From the IMG/VR virus record IMGVR_UViG_3300033995_000630, positions 1 to 36,939 of that record: DNA of 36,939 nucleotides; one strand, written 5' to 3'. The stretch is from a virus. Under the pieces are notes generated by a model that saw nothing but the letters and a program-made list of their open reading frames with translations, did no database searches and was not told where the DNA came from. Shown one piece after another: positions 1 to 7,077 of the stretch. Both the position numbers and the translations under genes were made by a program. Numbering within the stretch: position 1 is the stretch's first letter; each line of letters starts with the position of its first letter.

Positions 1-3
1 GTT

Positions 4-31
4 TATATAAAACGGTCAAAAGTTTTAACAA
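4..31 (-). promoter_or_regulatory. candidate late promoter firing leftward off the window edge
   Basis: On the minus strand a -35-like TTGTTA (31-26) and a -10-like TATATA (9-4) are separated by 16 bp. The spot is strongly AT-rich in an otherwise GC-rich window. The start point would fall just beyond base 1, so the promoter only makes sense if the molecule is circular, when it would drive the small terminase and the late operon. The same 16-bp spacing recurs in the promoters of the switch region. This is inferred from sequence only. Confidence 0.45.
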
Positions 32-79
32 TCCGACGCTGCCATTATGGCTGTTGCATTTTGCTACATCCGACGCTGC
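31..79. repeat. 12-bp direct repeats upstream of the candidate late promoter
   Basis: The 12-mer ATCCGACGCTGC occurs at 31-42 and again at 68-79, a spacing of 37 bp. Read on the minus strand each copy contains AGCGTCGG, the same 8 bases found in the early-region operators at 16691 and 17603. The left copy abuts the -35 box of the candidate late promoter and the right copy overlaps the 3-prime end of the HNH gene. They could bind a late regulator or the terminase; neither is shown. Confidence 0.45.
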
Positions 80-393
80 GTAGCGTTGGCCGCCCTCCAC
101 CCCTCATGCTTCGAGTGGCACGAAACACACAGACAACGGAGGTTGCTAACCTCATCGCTGCCGCCTTGGCTCTTCGGCACGATGTGGTCAACGTGCGCCC
201 GCTTGCCGGCCACCACTGCCTTGCATACCTGGCACTGGTAGTTATCACGCAGCAGCACCTCACGCCGTGCGGCCTTCCACCCTGCCGAGCAATAGCCTCG
301 AGCGGTTGCCGATGGCCGATTCGTGTCAGGTGCCCGTGGCCGCTTTCGCTGCCCAACCCACGGCGGCTTGAACGTCGGCAGCCTGTCTGGCAC
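64..393 (-). CDS. HNH endonuclease
   Basis: A 109-aa protein with a zinc-bound HNH fold. CxxC at residues 54-57 and 89-92 would hold the structural zinc, and the catalytic face carries the DH pair at 69-70, Asn84 and His93/His96. The start is GTG, one base after the stop of the gene at 395-751, with AAGGG ahead of it. In HK97-type phages an HNH protein is commonly encoded just upstream of the small terminase and can be needed for DNA packaging. On a circular map this gene lies immediately upstream of the terminase genes at the right edge, so a packaging role is more likely than free-standing homing, though homing is not excluded. Confidence 0.88.
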   Translation of the reverse strand: MPDRLPTFKPPWVGQRKRPRAPDTNRPSATARGYCSAGWKAARREVLLRDNYQCQVCKAVVAGKRAHVDHIVPKSQGGSDEVSNLRCLCVSCHSKHEGWRAANATQRRM

Positions 394-394
394 G

Positions 395-751
395 TCAGCC
401 CTTGAACATCACCGTACCCACGGTGCCAGTGCTGTTGGTGGTCGCGGACACGAACTTGATGAACTGGGCCGCAAACACCTCGTCGGGCATCGAATACGCC
501 CGGCCGTCAGTCGTGGACGCAGACAGCGTGATCTTCACCACGGCCCCGTCCTTGTCGTACAGCTGGTAGAACGGCCCAGCCTCAACGTCGGAGACCCACA
601 GATTGAGTTGAGTGGCGTTCGTGCTGATGGTGCCCATCTCAACGATCCCGCCAGCCATGTCAAACATGGGGATCGTATTTGCCACGGACGTTGCCGTGGA
701 CAGCGTGAACGAGTGCACCTTGCTCTTGCGGCGGATCTTGGATTCGCTCAT
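395..751 (-). CDS. hypothetical beta-rich structural protein
   Basis: A 118-aa protein of unknown family, rich in Thr, Ser, Val and Ala with alternating hydrophobic residues, as in phage decoration or tail-tip beta-sandwich proteins. I use the second ATG (751) because AGGAG lies 6 bases ahead of it, whereas the ATG at 757 directly abuts that motif. It has a basic start (SKIRRKSK) and no signal peptide or membrane segment. It lies between the fibre-like gene and the HNH gene, consistent with a virion component. Its composition resembles the products at 23490-23870 and 28667-29074, but I cannot claim homology. Confidence 0.6.
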   Translation of the reverse strand: MSESKIRRKSKVHSFTLSTATSVANTIPMFDMAGGIVEMGTISTNATQLNLWVSDVEAGPFYQLYDKDGAVVKITLSASTTDGRAYSMPDEVFAAQFIKFVSATTNSTGTVGTVMFKG

Positions 752-836
752 CGTCATCTCCTGGTATGGCTCGGGTCGTGCCCGAATCGTGGCCTACGTC
801 CAGCCTACGCTGCGGCGTGGCGTATCGTGCAGTTTG

Positions 837-1154
837 CTATGGCTCGGTCGGATCGGGCGGCAGCATCGCGACGGCGTCGGCCCACGGGATCACCTCGACG
901 CTCGCCAGGAGCGTCGCTTGGTCGGCGTGAATCCACATGGCGTGGAGCAAGCCGCCTGGCATCACCTCGGTGAGCACGTCGCCGCAGAGCATCAGGCGGC
1001 CGTCAGTCAGGACGCGAGGCACAGGGACGCAGTTTGTCGAGCCGTGCTGGGCGTGGAGTTCCGAGAGGCGGCCGGCGATCGCTGGCTTAAACACCAACGC
1101 GAGCGCTCGCGCTTCGGTATACGGCAGCGGCAGCGTCAGGTCGGCGAGCGTCAT
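837..1154 (-). CDS. hypothetical protein following the fibre gene
   Basis: A 105-aa protein of unknown family. It starts with an ATGA overlap with the stop of the fibre-like gene, so it is probably translationally coupled to it. The sequence is hydrophobic-rich without a clear membrane span. A small partner downstream of a tail fibre is often a fibre assembly chaperone, but nothing in the sequence proves that here. About 85 bases without a gene follow, containing a short TCGGG/CCCGA hairpin. Confidence 0.6.
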   Translation of the reverse strand: MTLADLTLPLPYTEARALALVFKPAIAGRLSELHAQHGSTNCVPVPRVLTDGRLMLCGDVLTEVMPGGLLHAMWIHADQATLLASVEVIPWADAVAMLPPDPTEP

Positions 1155-2017
1155 ACGTTTCGGCCCAGGGAGGTCTGCAATGCCTGCATTGCCGAATTGT
1201 AGGCCGAGACCTGCGCCGCACTCATGCCCAGTCCAAACGAATATCCGAGCAGTCGGTAGGTCCAGCCTATAAAACTAGGCCCGGTGCCTATATCGCGCAT
1301 GAACACTAGGAACGGCCTGTTGCTGCCGGCAATCGTTACGGCCCCCGATGTGCTGGCAACGGAGGCCGCGTTTTGGTAAAGGACAAACGATGCGGAACCA
1401 TTCCGCGACGCCACTAAAAAATTAGTGGCTGACGAGACTGTCGCATTGTTAATAAAACTGCCGCCGGAGGCGCCCGGCCCGCTGCACGCGTGAACCTTGT
1501 GATCGCCTCCGACTTGGGCGCGGCCCTGGATGTAATAGTAGTCGTCGGCGTCTCTTGCTCCGATGATTTCTATGTTGCTGTTCCAAGTCCCAGCGCCCTT
1601 GAATACACCGATGTGGTTGGTCGATGGCACGCCCATGGCGTCATACGTCAGCCCAGTATCCAGATACTTTGATGTGCCGTTGCCAGTCAGCCCTCCGCTC
1701 GCCCCCGTCTCCGCGTAGTCTCCACTGACAAACGGCCCGTTGTTGGCATCGGTCGTTCCGCCGTACTGCGTCCCGCCGAGCGACTGCCCGCGATACAGCG
1801 GCACAAGGCACGCCGACAGGTTGTCGCCCGCGAAAATCCCCATGCGGTAGAAGCGGTCGCGAATGCCTGCCGCCGAGATCGAAGCACAGAACTGCGACAC
1901 CGCAGACAGCGTCGTGCCTCTCACACTTCCGCCGTTCGCAACGACGCGAGTGGCCCACGCTGCCGCTTCGGGGTGAACGGTAGAACGTGGCCGCAGCAGC
2001 TTCGGATTCATCGCCAT
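1151..2017 (-). CDS. tail-fibre-like protein with a probable lectin-type (LamG/ConA-like) fold
   Basis: A 288-aa protein. The first 70 residues have the pattern (AAAWATRVVANGG, then ..IRDRFYRMGIFAGDNL) that I recognise from phage tail-associated proteins. A long Gly/Ser/Asn/Thr-rich beta region follows (about residues 75-260), with aromatic clusters such as DADDYYYIQGR and a closing helix at about 262-284. Such proteins usually bind host surface glycans or serve as receptor-binding tips. It starts at the ATG at 2017 with GGAG nine bases upstream. The second ATG (2011) is a less good fit. Family assignment rests on pattern recognition only. Confidence 0.6.
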   Translation of the reverse strand: MAMNPKLLRPRSTVHPEAAAWATRVVANGGSVRGTTLSAVSQFCASISAAGIRDRFYRMGIFAGDNLSACLVPLYRGQSLGGTQYGGTTDANNGPFVSGDYAETGASGGLTGNGTSKYLDTGLTYDAMGVPSTNHIGVFKGAGTWNSNIEIIGARDADDYYYIQGRAQVGGDHKVHACSGPGASGGSFINNATVSSATNFLVASRNGSASFVLYQNAASVASTSGAVTIAGSNRPFLVFMRDIGTGPSFIGWTYRLLGYSFGLGMSAAQVSAYNSAMQALQTSLGRNV

Positions 2018-2020
2018 GCG

Positions 2021-2260
2021 TCAGTTCTCCACCTTGGCTGCCTTAGGCTGCAGGGCGTAGAGCAGCCGCGTCTGCTCTGCGACGGCCTTGCTGATCTCGC
2101 GTTGCGTCTCGCCCAACTGTTTAACGAATGTGCGGTGCTCTTCTACCAGAGGCAGTAGCACGTCGTTCCGCAGTATCCACCCGGCTGCAAGTGCCACGAG
2201 CACTGGAAAGCCCCATCGCTCCATGATGCCGAACGCAGTGTCTTTCGCCGCCTCAGTCAT
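2021..2260 (-). CDS. small membrane protein, holin-like candidate
   Basis: A 79-aa protein with one N-terminal membrane span (about residues 13-31) followed by a charged helical tail. I choose the ATG at 2260, which overlaps the preceding stop by 8 bases. The ATG at 2275 has no ribosome-binding site. It is one of four consecutive small membrane or exported proteins next to a cysteine peptidase, which looks like a lysis cassette. A holin or spanin-like role is an inference from size, topology and position. Confidence 0.65.
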   Translation of the reverse strand: MTEAAKDTAFGIMERWGFPVLVALAAGWILRNDVLLPLVEEHRTFVKQLGETQREISKAVAEQTRLLYALQPKAAKVEN

Positions 2261-2603
2261 GGTTTCGTGCCTCACGCATCAGTAGACGCATCTGCGTGCG
2301 GTTCTCCTGGCGGTCGAGCCACCATTGAACCAAGAGCTTTACGACCTCTTGCACAAGAGCCCCGAGCACGAGCGTCAGGATGATGCCCATGCCGTACTCG
2401 TGGCGGGCGGCCCGCTCGATCTGCTTGGTGTAGTGCTTGGCAACTACCTGGGTTTCGTCGGCGTTGCACTGCTCGAGCACCGGCACGGGCCAGCCTCGCA
2501 CGGCTGACTTCACGATCCGCGAGACGATGCGACGGCCGGCAACCGTTCGCTGTAGCGTCGGTAGGCGATCCCAGACGTGGGCCTGGAGTTCTGGAAGCGT
2601 CAT
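2253..2603 (-). CDS. membrane protein in the probable lysis block
   Basis: A 116-aa protein. The first 70 residues are soluble and charged, a single hydrophobic span lies at about residues 72-96 (GMGIILTLVLGALVQEVVKL), and an Arg-rich tail follows. The start overlaps the upstream lipoprotein gene by ATGA, and its end overlaps the next membrane gene by 8 bases, so the three are co-translated. I do not recognise a family. A holin or holin-partner role is plausible from context only. Confidence 0.62.
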   Translation of the reverse strand: MTLPELQAHVWDRLPTLQRTVAGRRIVSRIVKSAVRGWPVPVLEQCNADETQVVAKHYTKQIERAARHEYGMGIILTLVLGALVQEVVKLLVQWWLDRQENRTQMRLLMREARNHD

Positions 2604-2836
2604 TTCTTCCCCGTTCCTTTGCAGATGGGGCAGACGATTTTGATTTTCCCGTCACCGATGAAGCCGTCCACGCAGTTGTCACACTTGTCGCTCGCCGGGC
2701 TGGGGGCGATCTCGTTCCGCAGCTGCACGACCATGCGGGCTGTCTCGCAGGCCAGGTCGGCGGTGACGCCGTTGTCGCCAGGCAACGTGGCAACGCAGCC
2801 AACGAGCACGACGGCGAACGCGAGCAGGAATCTCAC
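2600..2836 (-). CDS. small lipoprotein with a DnaJ-like double CxxC motif
   Basis: A 78-aa protein. Residues 1-14 form a lipoprotein signal peptide ending in the lipobox LVGC (Cys14). The C-terminus has two knuckles, CDNC and CPICKGTG, about 15 residues apart, resembling one DnaJ-type zinc repeat (CxxCxGxG). The gene starts with GTG in a GTGA overlap with the peptidase gene. A lipoprotein in a lysis block would fit an outer-membrane spanin, but the zinc-knuckle tail is unusual for that. Function unknown. Confidence 0.65.
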   Translation of the reverse strand: MRFLLAFAVVLVGCVATLPGDNGVTADLACETARMVVQLRNEIAPSPASDKCDNCVDGFIGDGKIKIVCPICKGTGKK

Positions 2837-3756
2837 AGGATGCCCTCCAGCCAGTTGCCGGGCATCTGCGACGGCTTGAACCCGCTGTACCCGGCATAGA
2901 CGTAGGAATCACGGCCCGAGCACATGCGGTCAATCACATCCGCATCAGCCCAGAACGAGCAGTTACGAACGGCCTGCGGCATGTCGTTGGGGTAGTGCTT
3001 ACCGACTGTGTTGGATTCGCCCCAACTGTTCCAGATATGCACGCCTGGGCGTTTGCCGAACCGGACTCCGCCCCCAAAGAGGCAATGCCACCAGACCCCG
3101 CCGGCCTTGCAAAAGCCGTCTTCATCGCGGCTCATGCTGAAGCCTTGGCCGCTGCAGAAAACGACCCCATAGCCATTGCTGATGGCTCGGGCACAGTCAT
3201 CAAACGACAGGGCCAGCGTTGTCTCCGAGCACCGCCGCTCCTTGGCGTACGGCTCAAGCACGTCGGGCACGCCGTTGCGGCCCCACTCACGGTCCCGCTG
3301 CTGCTTGCCTTCCTCGCGAACTACGGTGCCGCCGTAGTCCACGCCGTAGTGCAGGGCACCGAAGTCGCGGATCGCCTTGGCGGCATGGAAGCCCGTGCTG
3401 CCGTCTCCTCCGGTGTTGGAACGCTGGCCCCGAGCCTCCACGCGGGAGAAGCCATACAAACTCGATTCGATGGTCCGGCCGTGCCAGGCTTCGGGCTCTT
3501 TCCGCCAGTGAATGTCGCACGCAGCCAGAACGTCTACGGCAAGGCTCGCGCCCCAGCCGACGCATGAGCCGACGTTACCTTGCGAGCCACGCTTCCACTT
3601 GCTGTCGCACGCCAGCAGGGCTGGGTACAGAAGCACGTCCTGATCGGCCGCCTTGAGGTCAGGCCCGGCCGTCGCGAGCGTCGGATGCGGAAGCGACGCC
3701 ACGAATGCGGCGGCACCTTCCGGGTCGGGGACGTAGCCCATGCCGTGCTCTGCCAT
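2833..3756 (-). CDS. papain-like (C1) cysteine peptidase, candidate lytic enzyme
   Basis: A 307-aa protein that keeps the papain landmarks in order. The nucleophile is Cys65 in QGNVGSCVGWG, matching the Q-x(n)-GSC block with Gln59 as the oxyanion residue. A His follows at residue 224 (VWWHCLFGG), and Asn243 lies in HIWNSWG, matching the family NSWG motif. There is no signal peptide, so export would need a holin. It sits upstream of, and is overlapped by, small membrane and lipoprotein genes, the usual place of an endolysin, and no classical muramidase or amidase is encoded anywhere in the window. A role in lysis or in entry is an inference. Confidence 0.78.
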   Translation of the reverse strand: MAEHGMGYVPDPEGAAAFVASLPHPTLATAGPDLKAADQDVLLYPALLACDSKWKRGSQGNVGSCVGWGASLAVDVLAACDIHWRKEPEAWHGRTIESSLYGFSRVEARGQRSNTGGDGSTGFHAAKAIRDFGALHYGVDYGGTVVREEGKQQRDREWGRNGVPDVLEPYAKERRCSETTLALSFDDCARAISNGYGVVFCSGQGFSMSRDEDGFCKAGGVWWHCLFGGGVRFGKRPGVHIWNSWGESNTVGKHYPNDMPQAVRNCSFWADADVIDRMCSGRDSYVYAGYSGFKPSQMPGNWLEGIL

Positions 3757-3759
3757 GCG

Positions 3760-4365
3760 TCAGCCCCCGTTGACGCCGGCCCATGCCACGGCACGACAGA
3801 ACGCCACATAACGGCCCCGGAGGTCCGCAGTGACCGGCACAACGTCCGTGCCGACAGCGGAGCCGTAGGCGGCCTCTACGGCCTTCCTGAGCGATTCGTT
3901 GGAGCCGGGCACATGCTGCCCGATGCGCCGCCAGGCGATATCCACGGCGAGAGCGGTGAAGGCCCGCAGCGAGCGGGTGTCCGTGAAGACCACCTCGGTG
4001 GTCACGGCATCGCCAGCCGCAACGGTCGCGGCCTTGGTCCAGACTTCAGCCCACAGGGCACGGTCCACCGCCGACGCACCACGCAGGGCATCGGCAATCG
4101 GCGTAACAAGGCGTTGCATCTCGTCACTCGGCGTATCAACCGTCACGCGGGCCGGGCCGGTCGGCAGCGTCGGCAGCGGCACCTTGCCCCAGGCGGCAGC
4201 GACCAGCAGAGCGACGGCCGCAAGCCTGGTCAGGAGACCGGCTTTTTCTTTGCCGGCTTCCACCGCACGACTCGCGGCCGCTCGGATTTGCGGCCAGTAG
4301 GGAGCCACCGCGAGAGCAACCGCCAGAGCGAGGGCACCGGCACGAAATGCGAGTTCAACATTCAC
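3760..4365 (-). CDS. two-span membrane protein
   Basis: A 201-aa protein with two Ala/Val/Leu-rich spans, about residues 6-24 and 44-59, followed by a soluble domain of about 130 residues. It starts with GTG in a GTGA overlap with the gene upstream, with GAGGG six bases ahead. Size and topology would suit a holin with a large tail or a membrane anchor. I recognise no family. It directly precedes the papain-like peptidase gene, three bases apart. Confidence 0.65.
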   Translation of the reverse strand: MNVELAFRAGALALAVALAVAPYWPQIRAAASRAVEAGKEKAGLLTRLAAVALLVAAAWGKVPLPTLPTGPARVTVDTPSDEMQRLVTPIADALRGASAVDRALWAEVWTKAATVAAGDAVTTEVVFTDTRSLRAFTALAVDIAWRRIGQHVPGSNESLRKAVEAAYGSAVGTDVVPVTADLRGRYVAFCRAVAWAGVNGG

Positions 4366-4664
4366 TTGCGGCCCTCGACTTGCATCAGGCAGAACCGCAC
4401 GAGTGCCTCGCCTTCCTTGGTCTTCAGCACGTCGGAGACGAGCCGCACCAGTTGGTCATCGGTCACGGCCTTGGTCTTCGACGCCAGCCATTCGCAGGCT
4501 TCGCCGACGATGATGGAACGCTTGTACGGGTCCACTTCGTTGACGAATCGCTGGCCGTAGCCAATCAGCGGCGACCAAGCGGACAGCAGTTGAATCTGCT
4601 GCCAGACGTTGAGGTTAACCCCGTACTTGTCGATCTCGGCGGGCGTGGCTTCGTATGACGGCAT
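4362..4664 (-). CDS. hypothetical 100-aa protein
   Basis: A protein of unknown family, mostly helical, starting MPSYEATPAEIDKYG. I choose the ATG at 4664 because GGAGG lies about 9 bases upstream. The open frame extends another 50 codons but that part looks non-coding. It ends in a GTGA overlap with the membrane protein downstream, so the two are coupled. The central WSPLIGYGQRFV stretch is the most distinctive part. No function can be assigned. Confidence 0.6.
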   Translation of the reverse strand: MPSYEATPAEIDKYGVNLNVWQQIQLLSAWSPLIGYGQRFVNEVDPYKRSIIVGEACEWLASKTKAVTDDQLVRLVSDVLKTKEGEALVRFCLMQVEGRK

Positions 4665-4845
4665 AAGGTGCGTCCTCCGTGACGTGATCTTCCCGCGACT
4701 GTATCTGCCGTCGCTGTGACAGATGCCGACAGCATGTCGCGGTATCTCGACACGCCGCAGTGATCCATCACGGTCGCGTCGAAAGCAGCCCATACAGCGG
4801 CCTCTGTGCCACACACAGTCAGTCTACGGACGAAAACGGGGTGCC
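4665..4845. other. 181-bp intergenic region between glycosyltransferase and lysis blocks
   Basis: No gene I would defend. A minus-strand open frame crosses it without a good start and runs into the next gene in the wrong frame. It is a natural place for a promoter of the lysis block, but I see no convincing -35/-10 pair. Confidence 0.4.
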
Positions 4846-5490
4846 TTACGGCTTTCCAGACACGGCAACCTGCTCGAGCATCTGCAATTTCGCCTCGACG
4901 CCGACGCACCAATTGGCGTGCCAGATGTAGCACGTCTTCGGCACGGCAATCGGCTCTCCCTGCCACACCGATGTATTTCCGATGGTCGCCCAGTTGGCGA
5001 CCTTGTCAGACGGCAGCACGCTCATCGGCACGGGCAGCGACTTGGCGTTCGTCCGCAGAGCGTGGATCACGTCCTGGTCGGGCTGATCGAGCAGCCGGCT
5101 CATGTCGGCCACCAGCTCCCACCACCGCCTGGTCTTCGTCGTGGGCCGGAACAACATCACGCCTGCACACCATTGCACCACGTCATCGCTATACGCGATC
5201 TCGTCGAACGACATGCCACGGATGTGGTTCTCAGCCCACTGGCATGCCCCAGGCCACAGGATCACGTCCGAGTCCACGTACAGCGTCGGCTCGCCGTCCA
5301 CCGGCAATCGCAGCAAAGCATCAAGCTTGTCATCCATACACCGATTCCAGCCGGGCTGCTTGAATGCTCCGGTCGGGCACGTCTGCTGGTACTCGATGGC
5401 TCGCACCTCGGAAAACGCCCAGGCACGCGAAAGCACAAATCGACGGCACATGTCGGCATGGCTTGCCGTGTAGTAGGTGAGCAGTCGCAT
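4846..5490 (-). CDS. glycosyltransferase, GT-A fold
   Basis: A 214-aa protein. The sugar-nucleotide and metal-binding DxD motif is at residues 73-75 in TLYVDSDVILW. It is followed by FDEIAYSDDVVQWCAGVMLF, the typical second half of small nucleotide-diphospho-sugar transferases. The start ATG at 5490 is two bases after the stop of another glycosyltransferase, and a SAM methyltransferase lies two genes upstream, so the cluster probably builds or modifies a glycan. Candidate targets are virion proteins, host surface polymer or phage DNA; the sequence does not say which. Confidence 0.8.
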   Translation of the reverse strand: MRLLTYYTASHADMCRRFVLSRAWAFSEVRAIEYQQTCPTGAFKQPGWNRCMDDKLDALLRLPVDGEPTLYVDSDVILWPGACQWAENHIRGMSFDEIAYSDDVVQWCAGVMLFRPTTKTRRWWELVADMSRLLDQPDQDVIHALRTNAKSLPVPMSVLPSDKVANWATIGNTSVWQGEPIAVPKTCYIWHANWCVGVEAKLQMLEQVAVSGKP

Positions 5491-5492
5491 GG

Positions 5493-6263
5493 TTAGCAGG
5501 GGGCGTCAGCCCGCAGTGCCTTTGTCTGGGATGCTGAAACCTCGTGCCATTCATCAACGCGTGGGCCGGGCACGCTCTCGACCCAATGGCGGTTCAGGTG
5601 GTGCGCAGCGTGCCACGCCGCGCCGGGCACGTGCGCACCACCTTCCGCGCCGATGTTTTGAATGCGAGCCAGCATCGGCCGAACTTCAAACCTATGGCCG
5701 CGCGTCATCTTGTCGATCACCGTGTCCCACGAGACCTGGCGATCATCTGCAGGCCAGTGCTCGCGGATGCTGTGCCAACGATCTCGCCACGTTGCCCATC
5801 CCCACGGCGTGAACCAAGGCTCACGAAACACGGCGTTGCGGTAGCCAACCTCGGGCACTGGTGTCCGCTGATACCCGCACACCGAGAAGACCGTTTCGTC
5901 CTTTTCGTATTGCGTCAGCCCCCAGTCGGCAAATCGCAGGAAGTCCCTGCCGGGGACGGTGTCATCCTCGAGGGCAATCACGCGATCGTGGTGGTCGAAC
6001 CCATACGCCAAGGCCGAATACGTGTTGACGTTGCAGCCGACACGCTGCGAACCGACCATCACGAACGCCTTGACGTGCGGCAGTTGCGTGAACTGAGCAG
6101 CGATGCTAATCACTTCGTCGCTGACGGGCTCGCATAGCAGGCCAATGGGGAAGCGGTCCACGTCATCGCAGCGAGCCAAGGCGTCGAGCACCGTCTTCGT
6201 GTAGCCAGGCCGGCTGCAAAGAGTCATCACGACGCAGGTATTCTTTGATCGGTTAGTCGCCAT
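5493..6263 (-). CDS. glycosyltransferase with EDD metal-binding motif
   Basis: A 256-aa protein. Residues 8-20 (NTCVVMTLCSRPG) look like the first strand of a GT-A fold. The metal-binding acidic triplet is E99-D100-D101 (VIALEDDTVPG), followed by the WGWATW block that I associate with sugar transferases. I use the ATG at 6263, which overlaps the stop of the HTH gene upstream by 11 bases; the 45 extra codons further upstream read as shadow. It forms a pair with the glycosyltransferase at 4846-5490. Confidence 0.8.
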   Translation of the reverse strand: MATNRSKNTCVVMTLCSRPGYTKTVLDALARCDDVDRFPIGLLCEPVSDEVISIAAQFTQLPHVKAFVMVGSQRVGCNVNTYSALAYGFDHHDRVIALEDDTVPGRDFLRFADWGLTQYEKDETVFSVCGYQRTPVPEVGYRNAVFREPWFTPWGWATWRDRWHSIREHWPADDRQVSWDTVIDKMTRGHRFEVRPMLARIQNIGAEGGAHVPGAAWHAAHHLNRHWVESVPGPRVDEWHEVSASQTKALRADAPC

Positions 6264-6510
6264 ATCCCTGCGTGTCGTGGTAGATGGTGTGCGGCATCCC
6301 TTGCCACCGCATGCGTCGCTCTGTCGGCGTCCAGTTCGTCTGCTGGGCCATGCACCGCAGCCGGATGACTTCTGGCGATGGCGGTGCTTCGTCGTCATCT
6401 GCTCCGTATCGCTTTGCGAGTCCGTAGATCATCCGCAGCTTGGCAAGCGTCGAGAACGAATAGCCGAGCGTGGCGGCGATGTCGGCAAGCCCGACGCCGT
6501 CTTTCCACAT
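6253..6510 (-). CDS. small HTH protein
   Basis: An 85-aa product if started at the ATG at 6510. Residues about 1-35 fit a helix-turn-helix (VGLADIAATLGYSFSTLAKL) as in terminase-small-subunit or transposase-type HTH proteins. The frame stays open and reads sensibly for 12 codons upstream (IIDKRTRQRFER) to the stop at 6547-6549, and the ATG has only a weak GAG ahead of it. The true start may therefore be upstream at a non-standard ATC. The tail is Arg/Trp-rich. It may regulate the glycan cluster, but the function is unknown. Confidence 0.6.
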   Translation of the reverse strand: MWKDGVGLADIAATLGYSFSTLAKLRMIYGLAKRYGADDDEAPPSPEVIRLRCMAQQTNWTPTERRMRWQGMPHTIYHDTQGYGD

Positions 6511-6546
6511 CCGCTCAAACCGCTGGCGAGTTCGCTTGTCGATGAT

Positions 6547-7077
6547 TCACCCCACCATGACCCACCATGAAGGGCACGCTTCGTGCGTGATACCGCACGG
6601 GCCGCCGCACGTTTCCGCAACGGCTCGACGCACCTCGAACGGTGGCATGTTGTAGTAGTCGTGCCCAGCCAGCACGCCGCCGACCTTCACCTTCGGTGCC
6701 CACGCCAGGATGTCACGCCTGCATCCGGCGTAGCTGTGGTCGCCGTCGATGTAGACGAAGTCGAGCGAGCGATCCGCGAACGTGGCGGCAGCCGTCACGG
6801 AGTCCATGCGGCAGATGCGGCATCGGCTCGCGTGATAATTGGCCACGCCGAGGGCTTGCTTAAACCGCAGCTCGTGCTCAGCGTCTGGCCCGTTTATCAC
6901 ATCGTCGTAGCCTTCCATGTGGCACCAGCGGTCCACCATGACGTACTGGCCGGGCCACAGATCAAGGAACGTACGCGAGTAGTTCCCTTCGGCAACGCCA
7001 ACCTCGACGGCCGTTCCCGTGTGGCCGAGCGACTGCAGGAACAGCGGGAACATATTGCGATGCACTGGCTTAATCAT
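6547..7077 (-). CDS. class I SAM-dependent methyltransferase
   Basis: A 176-aa protein. Motif I, the SAM-binding loop, is at residues 24-31 (VEVGVAEG). The acidic strand end is VMVDRW (about 47-51), and the LDFVYIDGDHSY block (about 105-116) is the hallmark of the Methyltransf_24/FkbM-like group, which often acts on sugars. The start ATG at 7077 overlaps the RusA stop by ATGA. Together with two glycosyltransferases downstream it probably decorates a glycan. The substrate is unknown, and no DNA-target motif (NPPY type) is present. Confidence 0.8.
   Translation of the reverse strand: MIKPVHRNMFPLFLQSLGHTGTAVEVGVAEGNYSRTFLDLWPGQYVMVDRWCHMEGYDDVINGPDAEHELRFKQALGVANYHASRCRICRMDSVTAAATFADRSLDFVYIDGDHSYAGCRRDILAWAPKVKVGGVLAGHDYYNMPPFEVRRAVAETCGGPCGITHEACPSWWVMVG

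Noticed and set aside
3580-4560. A 326-codon plus-strand open frame
   Set aside because: It lies opposite the membrane-protein and peptidase genes, with no recognisable domain and Arg-rich shadow composition.
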